DNA of 7,730 nucleotides, taken from the NCBI GenBank assembly GCA_964369165.1, contig CAYJFE010000114.1, positions 1 through 7,730 of the forward strand. Direction: 5' to 3'. Shown one piece after another: positions 1-6,284 of this stretch. Origin of the DNA: CAYJAZ01 sp964369165. Lineage in GTDB: Bacteria > Desulfobacterota > Desulfovibrionia > Desulfovibrionales > Desulfovibrionaceae. Within the stretch, counting starts at the first letter, position 1. Each line of letters starts with the position of its first letter. The position numbers were made by a program, and so were the translations under genes. The notes below the pieces were generated by a model that saw nothing but the letters and a program-made list of their open reading frames with translations, was not told the DNA's origin and did no database searches.

Positions 1-1526
1 ACTTCTTTATAGTCAATAGCATTGTTTGTTTTCAAGTTTGGCAGATATTCTACTAGCCAATGGAGGCGAGAAAAGTATGCAAAGTCGGGTAAATCTGTTA
101 TTAATGCTGGAATATATTGAGGATTTTCTTCGATATAATTTTTTACTTCTTGGCATAAAATGCGCTGACTTTCTTTATCAAGCCCTTCACTCCAAATAAG
201 AAGAGTTTGTTTGCTATTGTCTTGGATATTATGTTTTAAATCAGTTTGCCAACTCATCTTAGACATTACTTTACAAGTATTAAATATGTTGAAAAGTAGA
301 TAAAGACTTTTGCCAATAATCGACTGTTGCTGAAGTTTAGATAAAGTTAGATAGTATTTCCAGACGAAATTCCATCTTGGGCCATTAGTCCATTCATGTC
401 TAGAGATAGATTGATTATTTCTTTCTTGTGACAATTCTAATAAGGCTTCTGCCGCTTCATTTGCCCCGTCCATTTGCAGTGTGGAATTTTCACCAGCTTT
501 AAGTTTGAGAAGTTCTTGAATTGCTCTTTCTAAATCCTTTCTTTCTTCGCTTGTACAAACGATAGTAGGCGAATTTTCGGCAACTAAATAGGCTCGTCTT
601 GCTTGATCATCAGCTAAAAGAGTATTTGGCAAAAGTAGGGTAGGCACTTGTGCTTGAACAACTTCACAGCAAGTATTATAGCCAGCTGCCCCTACAAAAA
701 TATCAAAGGCGCGCATAACACGTATCAGTGGATATACTGAAAGTGGAAGAACCGAGTCAGGAAGTTCAACATCGTTTACGGAAATAGGGGGGCAAGTCCA
801 TAATATAGTATAGCCTGCATTTTGTAAAAGCTCGATGCAAGTATGACCTATGCCATGGATATTTTTCAAGTTTCCTGGACCAAGGCTAAGAAGTGCGTAT
901 TTTTTATCATGCTCTAGGTCTAATCCTTTGCGAGCATTTTCTTTATCAAGAAGTTCTTCATTTCTAAATAAAGTGACAGGGGAAAGATGAAGTTTATTCT
1001 CCACTTTATACGGGCGAGTTGGAGTGTTTTCTTGCAGGTTTTTTATTTCAGTATCAAGAGAGGAAAGCAGTTCGCCAGGTTCAAGAATGAGATCAAAAAG
1101 TTTGGTGTCAACGGGAGATTTACGCACATCTTTTTTAAGTAAACCACGATTAGACCACACAAGTTTTGCTTTGCCATAAGTCTTGCACGCGCCTAAAAAG
1201 CCGTTGTATGGCCAAGTTCCGTCAAAAACGATGACATCTGGCTGAACGTGCTCAAGAGTCATTGAAAGACGAAAAGCAAGCTCAGTATTCCACTTGTAGT
1301 TAGAATTTGTTGTCCAGAACTGCGAAATATAGTATTCAGCCTCAAATGCTTTCGTAGGCTCGGGGCTGTATTGGTTCATGTCCTCGATAATTTCTATTGC
1401 AGAGGCGAGCGAAAAGAAGGTAATGTCGGCTTTACCTTGTAAGGCTCTTGCGTATGAGAGGCAACGGTTCATATGCCCCATGCCAGAGCCATTTATATTG
1501 AAGAAGAGTATTTTAGCTTTTGTCAT
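1..1526 (-). CDS. MurG-like GT-B glycosyltransferase with C-terminal extension (3' partial)
   Basis: Translating the minus strand from the ATG at 1526-1524 gives 508 full codons without a stop; the gene leaves the window at base 1. It starts MTKAKILFFNINGSGMGHMN, a first beta strand followed by a glycine-rich loop (G13, G15, G17, H18, then R21), as in GT28/MurG-type GT-B enzymes. The second Rossmann half begins near residue 210 (ALLSLGPGN). It carries the nucleotide-sugar-binding signature GAAGYNTCCEVV (279-290, with E288), then P295 and DDQARRA (306-312), the counterpart of the MurG Q/N..A segment. The GT-B fold ends near residue 365. A basic, Trp-rich stretch follows (about 376-400), then a new beta/alpha unit (TLLIWSEGLDKESQR, 441-455) that I cannot assign. 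It probably transfers a sugar from a nucleotide-sugar donor at the cytoplasmic side of the membrane; donor and acceptor are unknown. No signal peptide is seen. The start is well placed before beta-1, but no Shine-Dalgarno sequence is visible. The gene lies 48 bp after the multi-GT gene. Confidence 0.88.
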   Translation of the reverse strand, partial: MTKAKILFFNINGSGMGHMNRCLSYARALQGKADITFFSLASAIEIIEDMNQYSPEPTKAFEAEYYISQFWTTNSNYKWNTELAFRLSMTLEHVQPDVIVFDGTWPYNGFLGACKTYGKAKLVWSNRGLLKKDVRKSPVDTKLFDLILEPGELLSSLDTEIKNLQENTPTRPYKVENKLHLSPVTLFRNEELLDKENARKGLDLEHDKKYALLSLGPGNLKNIHGIGHTCIELLQNAGYTILWTCPPISVNDVELPDSVLPLSVYPLIRVMRAFDIFVGAAGYNTCCEVVQAQVPTLLLPNTLLADDQARRAYLVAENSPTIVCTSEERKDLERAIQELLKLKAGENSTLQMDGANEAAEALLELSQERNNQSISRHEWTNGPRWNFVWKYYLTLSKLQQQSIIGKSLYLLFNIFNTCKVMSKMSWQTDLKHNIQDNSKQTLLIWSEGLDKESQRILCQEVKNYIEENPQYIPALITDLPDFAYFSRLHWLVEYLPNLKTNNAIDYKE

Positions 1527-1532
1527 GTGAAG

Positions 1533-1561
1533 AGTATAAGTTTTTTAGAATAATTAATCAA
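1533..1561 (-). promoter_or_regulatory. Possible sigma70-type promoter directly before the GT-B gene
   Basis: On the minus strand, TTGATT (1556-1561; 4/6 to the -35 consensus) and TATACT (1533-1538; 5/6 to the -10 consensus) are separated by exactly 17 bases. Only six bases (CTTCAC) lie between the -10 box and the ATG at 1526, so transcription would begin at or next to the start codon and give a leaderless mRNA. This would fit the absence of a Shine-Dalgarno sequence. The spacer region is very AT-rich, so a chance match is quite possible, and the gene may simply be read from an upstream operon promoter. Confidence 0.3.
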
Positions 1562-1574
1562 GTTTGGAATAGTA

Positions 1575-2039
1575 TTACTTGTTTTTATAATTTTTAATTC
1601 TATCCACAATTTTTAATTCTGAAGCATTAAATTGTGTTTTGGCGGGCAATTCATTCAGGCAGATAGAGGCCATTGCCTTATTGCCTGCCTTATAGTATGC
1701 GAAAGTTAAAAATTTGAGGCGAAATACTCTTGGTTCAGCATCAAATGCAAGGCGTGAAAATTTGGCACTCGCTTTTTTATTTGTTTTTTGCGCTTCCTTT
1801 GCAAGAATAGTATAAGTATTTGCAATAGTTTTTGCCAATAGTTTTTGTTTTTCTATATAATGTTTTACTGCTTCGAAGCCTTCTTGTTGATAGAGCCTTA
1901 TGAGTAGAGCACAAGACTGACCACCAAATGCAGAATATTGTTTATCCTTTGAACTGAGCTTTTCTTCAATAGCGTGATAGATCCTCATGAATAAGGATTC
2001 TTGTGAAAGTAGTTGCTTGATTTGTGTTCGTGAGTGTTT
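1575..2039 (-). other. C-terminal helical/TPR-like tail of the four-module protein
   Basis: Residues about 1395-1548 hold no GT motif. They are predicted helical from composition. Two TPR-like helix pairs can be picked out: about 1463-1494 (ANTYTILAKEAQKTNKKASA... ending DAEPR) and about 1499-1526 (FLTFAYYKAGNKAMASICLN). The second has the TPR-like A-YY-AGN---A pattern. Such tails usually mediate protein-protein contact. The end is strongly basic (RIKNYKNK). The domain call rests on pattern only. Confidence 0.5.
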
Positions 2040-5000
2040 TAATTCTTCTCCAGAAGGTGCAATACTGGGTTTAGATTTTTGTACTTGTTGCTGTAATTGT
2101 GCACAACAAAGCAAGCATTGACTGAAAAAGAAAGTTGAGCTTCCTAATATTTGAAGAATTTCATCATTAAGCGGTGACTCCTGATTCGATATTTTACAGT
2201 TATGTATGTAAAGCAATATTGAATTGATATGATGATGAGCAGTAGTGAATTTTTTTAATAAAGTTTTTTCCAGAAATGGATTTAGATTTGTGTGTGTATT
2301 GAAAAAATCTATTGCCATTTCAAGATTGCGTATACTTGAAATATAGTGTCTATAAGTTCGCACTTTAGGGCGCATTATAGACTCTTTATTGATGTCGCAA
2401 TGATAATTATAGCCAATAAAATCACTAAGAATGACTGCCTTGCTTTGAAGGTAAGCATTCCTTAAAAAATGCTTGTCTTCATAAAAGTAGTGAGTGAATT
2501 GTATCTTATTTCTTTCTAGAAATTCTTTTCTGTACAGACTTGCCCAAGCCGTATAATGGGCATATTTTCCCCTTATGTAAGCCTCTAGCATTTCTTCTCC
2601 ACTTATTATAGCATTTGGAATTGTTGAAATTTCACTTAGATTATCATGGTATAAGCGGCGAGTATTGCAGATAAATATTTGTGCTTCGTGGTGTTTTTCT
2701 AATTTCTTTAATCCATGCTCAAAGAAGCCTTGATTGATCGAATCATCACTATCTACATATGTGATATAGCGTCCTCTAGCTTTTTCTAATCCTAGATTAC
2801 GCACTTGCCCAAGTCCTGCATTATAGGGAGTTTGGAAAAAGCGAATACTTTTATGTTTTGTAGCGTAGCTATGGCATACTTCAAAAGTATTATCCTTTGT
2901 GCTATTATCCTCTATTAGTATGATTTCAAAGTGTACACTTTGTTGAAGCAAAATAGAGTCAAGGCATTTTCCAAGTGAATCTGCAACATTATAGGCAGGC
3001 ACAATAACGGAAATATCAATTTCTTCTGAGGGTAAACTTGGCATTTCCTCGACCCTATCAAGTATTGTCAGTAAGTGCTTGGGAATTGTATCTATATTGC
3101 GTGTATCTGTCTTGTTATAGGTTGAGTGAGCTTTGTGTCCTATGCTTTGAGCATAGCTTTTAGCAAAGTCTTCAAAGAATATTTTTAAAAAAGTGGGTGA
3201 AGAGCAGAGATAAGTTAAATCTTCATCTGTAAAAGGCATAATGCCTGCCTTTGCACAATCATCAATATATTTTCCTGCTGATTTTAAATGTGTATAGCAG
3301 CCTGCAATTCTTCTTAGTTTTTGCTGTGTATAATCTTTATTTGCTTCTTTTTTAGTAATAGAATTAAAAAAAACTTCAAAATCATATAAAAGGTGGCATA
3401 TGCCACGAATATGACGAGAGGTTGTACGAATTGGATTCATCGCAGATGCTTCATGAGTGAGCATGATGCGTGTATAGCCATATACACCAGTTGAAAAAGA
3501 TTTTTGAGCATAATAGTATGCTTTAATGATAAAAAGATTGTCTTCAAAAAGGTAATCAGGAAAATCAATATTATGTGTCGATAAAAAAGCCTTACGAAAA
3601 ACTTTTGTCCATGGGGCCCATGAAGGTATTTGACCTTCACAAAACTTGATAAATAAATCATCATTTACATAAGAGCCTTGCGCAATAGTGCGCTTGTCAA
3701 CAATATTTCCTAACACGTCTTGATTATTATAATTAAAAAAAACAAAATCAACGTCAGGCATATTTTCTAGCGTGCAAACACCATGTATGAGTAGTGAAGG
3801 AGCTACAATATCGTCACTGTCAACAAATGTAATATATTTTCCTCGAGCTTTTTTCATGGCAAGATTTCTGCTTATGCCTTGCCCTGAATTTTTTTCATTT
3901 TTAAACAGTTTGATCCGACTATCTTTTTGAGCATATTTTTGACAGACTTGAGGAGTAAAATCCGTGGAGGCATCGTCGACTATAAGAATTTCAAAAGCTG
4001 AAAAAGGTTGATGCAAGAGCGCCTCGAGGCATTTTCCTAAATAATGCTCTTGATTATACACAGGAATAATCACACTTATGACAACTTCTTCCTCTTCGCC
4101 CTTATAGTTTTTTGTATTTTGCTGATAAAGAGAAGATAAAATATTTTTTGGTGTTTTAATATCTGTGGCAGTTTTTACAAAAGATAAAAGTAGAGCATAA
4201 AGAAAAGATGGTGAATTTTGCAAGATGTGCATATCTTCTTTACTTATAGGTAAAGAATTGGTGTCGTGCAAAAAGGAAGCACATATAGGCATAAATATAT
4301 TATTTATATTCCATGAAATATGATTGCTGTTTGGCGCTTTTTTATGAGTTTCTTGCTCGATTTTATCTATAACCTTTTGCATATACCCAAAAAAGAGGCA
4401 GGCTGAATGAGCGTGCAACCATGTGTATTCTTTAGGGCGGACAGAAGAGCTTGTTCTGTGTATATACGAGTATTGAACTTTGGGCATCGTGCATACTTTT
4501 GCTTGTGCGCACAAAGCCTCAAAGAAAAAAGGCTGATCCTGATGATAAATATATGGAGTATATTTAATGGCATTCTTTCTTAAAAAATCGCTTAAATAAA
4601 CCTTAGCATGGGGTTCAGGGTGGATTTTACCTGTAAAATAGTCTATTAACGTTTCAGCTGTATTTGTGTAAAACTTCTCTTGCAAAGTTTTTGTATATAA
4701 GACACTTCTATCTTCGCGCAGATTTTCCACAGAATAAATACAGATGTCGACTTTATTTTCTTGCATATTTGCAATTGCTGTAGCAAAAAAATCTTTTTTT
4801 ACATAATCATCACTATCAACAAAAGTTATATATTTTCCCTGTGCTTTTTCTATGCCTATATTACGACAAATGCCTTGTCTGCAGTTGTTTTTCATTTGAA
4901 AAAGGCGAATGTGTGGATTTTGGTCAGCCAATTCTTGCAAAATGGCAAAAGTATTGTCAGTAGAGGCATCGTCTATAATGATTACTTCAATAGAAGGATT

Positions 5001-6221
5001 GAGTTGAACTAGAATCCTACTTAGTGTTTCTCTTAGATATAATTCACCATTGAAGCATGGAACAATAACAGAAAGAATAATTTCTTGTTGTGGAGCAGAG
5101 TTTGCATTTACATAAGGCATCACTTCAATAGCAGGCCAAGGTGTTGAGGCATCTTTTTTCCAATCCCTATGAGCTTTTGCAACACATAAAGGTTTTTGTG
5201 AAATGGAATAAGTAATTTTAGCAAAATCTTCTAAAACTAATTTCAAGAGAGTTTCATTTTGGCCAAAGGCAAGCAAGCAATCGCAAGTTGAATAAGTTTC
5301 AAGTGCTGTATCTTCTTTATTGCTTGTAAATGCATTAATGATGTGTATGCGTTCTTCTTGGTAGATTGTTTTGAGACAGTTCTGATAATAGTCAGATTGC
5401 AAATCTAAATTATGCTCAGAGAAAAATTTTTCTAAAAAAGAAAGAGTAGTGAATAATTCGTCAAATCTTTTTATATTACTTATTTCTATAGTATTTTTGT
5501 TTTTATAGGCGAAAGTCTTGCAAGCTATGGACGGCTGTAGAATGGTTTTACAAGAGTGATAAAAAGCCTGTAGTGCAAAACTAAGTTCTGCAAAAACATA
5601 CGTGTCTATACATTGTATGTTGAATTTTTTCAAAAAGCTTGTACGGAAAAGTTTTGCGTTTAAGCTAAAATCGCCTATTTCTTTTGTGAGGAATTTTTTT
5701 AAAGAATCCTCACCCGTACACAAACCAGCTTTAAATTCCCATCGCTCCATGTAATGACCAGAAAAATTTTCTTTTTTATGCACTTTAACTGTGTCAAAGC
5801 AAGCAATGTCTGCCTCTTCTTCTTTCATTATTTTCAAACTTTTCGAAAGAAAATCATGAGTTAGAGAGCTGGCAGGGTTTACAAATGCTATAAATTCACC
5901 TAATGCCATGCTCAATGCTGTATTTATAGCTGAACCTTCGCTTCTTGCTTTTTCAAAGCGTACTGAGCGAATGACATTTGGGTATACTTTAATATAATCT
6001 TGAATTATTTCTTGTGTTTTGTCTTTAGATGCATTGTCAATAATGATAATTTCTAAATCGACATATGGGCACTGCATAAGAATGCTATCAAGAGAATGAG
6101 GAAGATGACTTTCATCATGATAGCAATGAAGAATAATAGAAATTTTTTCTGAAACAGGCTTATTTGTGAAAAATGTATTTGTTTCTATTTGTTGAGGAAT
6201 CTCAATTAAACTTGAATGCAT
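1575..6221 (-). CDS. Four-module GT-A (GT2-type) glycosyltransferase, 1548 aa
   Basis: The complete gene encodes four consecutive GT2-like modules. Their first strands lie at residues 27 (ISIIL), 383 (LSVIVP), 715 (ISVIIP) and 1070 (ISVIVP). Modules 2, 3 and 4 each keep the nucleotide-binding acid (DDAST at 417 and 749, EDNST at 1104), the RN motif (R453, R785, R1141), a metal-binding VDSDD (DxD at 469-471, 801-803, 1157-1159) and an acceptor-side acid (QD 561-562, ED 893-894, ED 1248-1249). Module 1 has NPAS in place of DSDD and looks inactive. After each module comes a helical stretch of about 100 residues. The last 150 residues are helical and TPR-like. No signal peptide or membrane span is seen, so it is probably cytoplasmic or membrane-associated and adds several sugars in turn to one glycan. 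Typical single-domain GT2 enzymes are 250-350 residues. The ATG at 6221 is preceded by a modest Shine-Dalgarno-like AAAGAGA seven bases upstream. Sugar specificity cannot be read from the sequence. Confidence 0.95.
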   Translation of the reverse strand: MHSSLIEIPQQIETNTFFTNKPVSEKISIILHCYHDESHLPHSLDSILMQCPYVDLEIIIIDNASKDKTQEIIQDYIKVYPNVIRSVRFEKARSEGSAINTALSMALGEFIAFVNPASSLTHDFLSKSLKIMKEEEADIACFDTVKVHKKENFSGHYMERWEFKAGLCTGEDSLKKFLTKEIGDFSLNAKLFRTSFLKKFNIQCIDTYVFAELSFALQAFYHSCKTILQPSIACKTFAYKNKNTIEISNIKRFDELFTTLSFLEKFFSEHNLDLQSDYYQNCLKTIYQEERIHIINAFTSNKEDTALETYSTCDCLLAFGQNETLLKLVLEDFAKITYSISQKPLCVAKAHRDWKKDASTPWPAIEVMPYVNANSAPQQEIILSVIVPCFNGELYLRETLSRILVQLNPSIEVIIIDDASTDNTFAILQELADQNPHIRLFQMKNNCRQGICRNIGIEKAQGKYITFVDSDDYVKKDFFATAIANMQENKVDICIYSVENLREDRSVLYTKTLQEKFYTNTAETLIDYFTGKIHPEPHAKVYLSDFLRKNAIKYTPYIYHQDQPFFFEALCAQAKVCTMPKVQYSYIHRTSSSVRPKEYTWLHAHSACLFFGYMQKVIDKIEQETHKKAPNSNHISWNINNIFMPICASFLHDTNSLPISKEDMHILQNSPSFLYALLLSFVKTATDIKTPKNILSSLYQQNTKNYKGEEEEVVISVIIPVYNQEHYLGKCLEALLHQPFSAFEILIVDDASTDFTPQVCQKYAQKDSRIKLFKNEKNSGQGISRNLAMKKARGKYITFVDSDDIVAPSLLIHGVCTLENMPDVDFVFFNYNNQDVLGNIVDKRTIAQGSYVNDDLFIKFCEGQIPSWAPWTKVFRKAFLSTHNIDFPDYLFEDNLFIIKAYYYAQKSFSTGVYGYTRIMLTHEASAMNPIRTTSRHIRGICHLLYDFEVFFNSITKKEANKDYTQQKLRRIAGCYTHLKSAGKYIDDCAKAGIMPFTDEDLTYLCSSPTFLKIFFEDFAKSYAQSIGHKAHSTYNKTDTRNIDTIPKHLLTILDRVEEMPSLPSEEIDISVIVPAYNVADSLGKCLDSILLQQSVHFEIILIEDNSTKDNTFEVCHSYATKHKSIRFFQTPYNAGLGQVRNLGLEKARGRYITYVDSDDSINQGFFEHGLKKLEKHHEAQIFICNTRRLYHDNLSEISTIPNAIISGEEMLEAYIRGKYAHYTAWASLYRKEFLERNKIQFTHYFYEDKHFLRNAYLQSKAVILSDFIGYNYHCDINKESIMRPKVRTYRHYISSIRNLEMAIDFFNTHTNLNPFLEKTLLKKFTTAHHHINSILLYIHNCKISNQESPLNDEILQILGSSTFFFSQCLLCCAQLQQQVQKSKPSIAPSGEELKHSRTQIKQLLSQESLFMRIYHAIEEKLSSKDKQYSAFGGQSCALLIRLYQQEGFEAVKHYIEKQKLLAKTIANTYTILAKEAQKTNKKASAKFSRLAFDAEPRVFRLKFLTFAYYKAGNKAMASICLNELPAKTQFNASELKIVDRIKNYKNK
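2067..3017 (-). repeat. GT module 4 of the four-module protein
   Basis: Residues about 1069-1385. Motifs seen: ISVIVPAYN (1070-1078), LIEDNSTKDNT (1102-1112), where the usual DD pair is ED, GLGQVRN (1136-1142), ITYVDSDD (1153-1160) and FYEDKHFL (1246-1253). The helical spacer ends at GSSTFFFSQCLLCCAQL (1360-1376). Expected to be catalytically competent. Confidence 0.85.
3132..4082 (-). repeat. GT module 3 of the four-module protein
   Basis: Residues about 714-1030. Motifs seen: ISVIIPVYN (715-723), LIVDDASTDFT (746-756), GQGISRN (780-786), ITFVDSDD (797-804) and LFEDNLFI (891-898). The helical spacer ends at SSPTFLKIFFEDFAKSYA (1007-1024), closely like the end of the module 1 spacer (LEDFAK). 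Its DNA around the DxD is nearly the same as in module 2. Expected to be catalytically competent. Confidence 0.85.
4152..5078 (-). repeat. GT module 2 of the four-module protein
   Basis: Residues about 382-690. A full GT-A motif set is present: LSVIVPCFN (383-391), IIIDDASTDNT (414-424), RQGICRN (448-454), ITFVDSDD (465-472) and YHQDQPFFF (559-567) in the acceptor-side helix region. The first residue of the usual ED pair is Q561, while D562 is kept. The helical spacer ends at NSPSFLYALLLSFVKTA (669-685). Expected to be catalytically competent. Confidence 0.85.
5187..6143 (-). repeat. GT module 1 (degenerate) of the four-module protein
   Basis: Residues about 27-345. The fold pattern of GT2 is kept: ISIILHCYHDES for beta-1, LEIIIIDNASKDKT for the strand and loop carrying D62, and LGEFIAFV for the strand before the DxD. 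The catalytic positions are changed: NPAS (115-118) stands where the other copies have DSDD, I99-N100 replaces R-N, and FAEL (210-213) stands where the others have QD or ED followed by a hydrophobic helix. A helical spacer follows and ends with ETLLKLVLEDFAKITYSI (323-340). The module is probably non-catalytic and may bind acceptor or help assembly; that role is an inference. Confidence 0.8.
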
Positions 6222-6228
6222 GCTTTTA

Positions 6229-6235
6229 TCTCTTT
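6229..6235 (-). promoter_or_regulatory. Shine-Dalgarno-like site for the four-module GT gene
   Basis: Minus-strand AAAGAGA lies seven bases before the ATG at 6221. It matches the SD core only in part but is purine-rich and correctly spaced. It supports this start over later ATGs, which would remove the first strand of module 1. The 63-bp gap (6222-6284) shows no convincing promoter or terminator, so translation from an mRNA shared with the methyltransferase gene is likely. Confidence 0.45.
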
Positions 6236-6284
6236 AACTAATTTTTGAGGAAAGTTGAAAATAAATACCTGTTTAGAACAGATT

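Noticed and set aside
3366..3373. Run of eight A (T8 on the coding strand), with runs of seven T near 4794, 5694 and 7093, as possible phase-variation tracts
   Set aside because: Runs of 7-8 A/T are common in DNA this AT-rich and encode ordinary Phe or Lys pairs. The frame is intact at every one, and no long G/C tract typical of contingency loci is present.
3437..3664. Minus-strand 75-codon open frame
   Set aside because: It is an alternative frame inside module 3 of the multi-GT gene, where the main frame carries clear GT motifs. It is a shadow.
4367..4573. Minus-strand 68-codon open frame
   Set aside because: It is an alternative frame inside module 2 of the multi-GT gene, with no domain-like pattern of its own.
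4761..5012. Plus-strand 83-codon open frame
   Set aside because: It lies fully antisense to module 2 of the multi-GT gene, across its conserved motifs, and its translation is rich in Ile, Phe and Cys as expected from a reverse-read AT-rich gene. No ribosome site or family resemblance is seen.
6269..6281. Small hairpin (CTGTT TAG AACAG) just after the methyltransferase stop codon
   Set aside because: The stem is only 5 bp with a 3-base loop, is AT-rich and has no clean U run on the downstream side, so it is too weak to call a terminator. Chance occurrence is likely.
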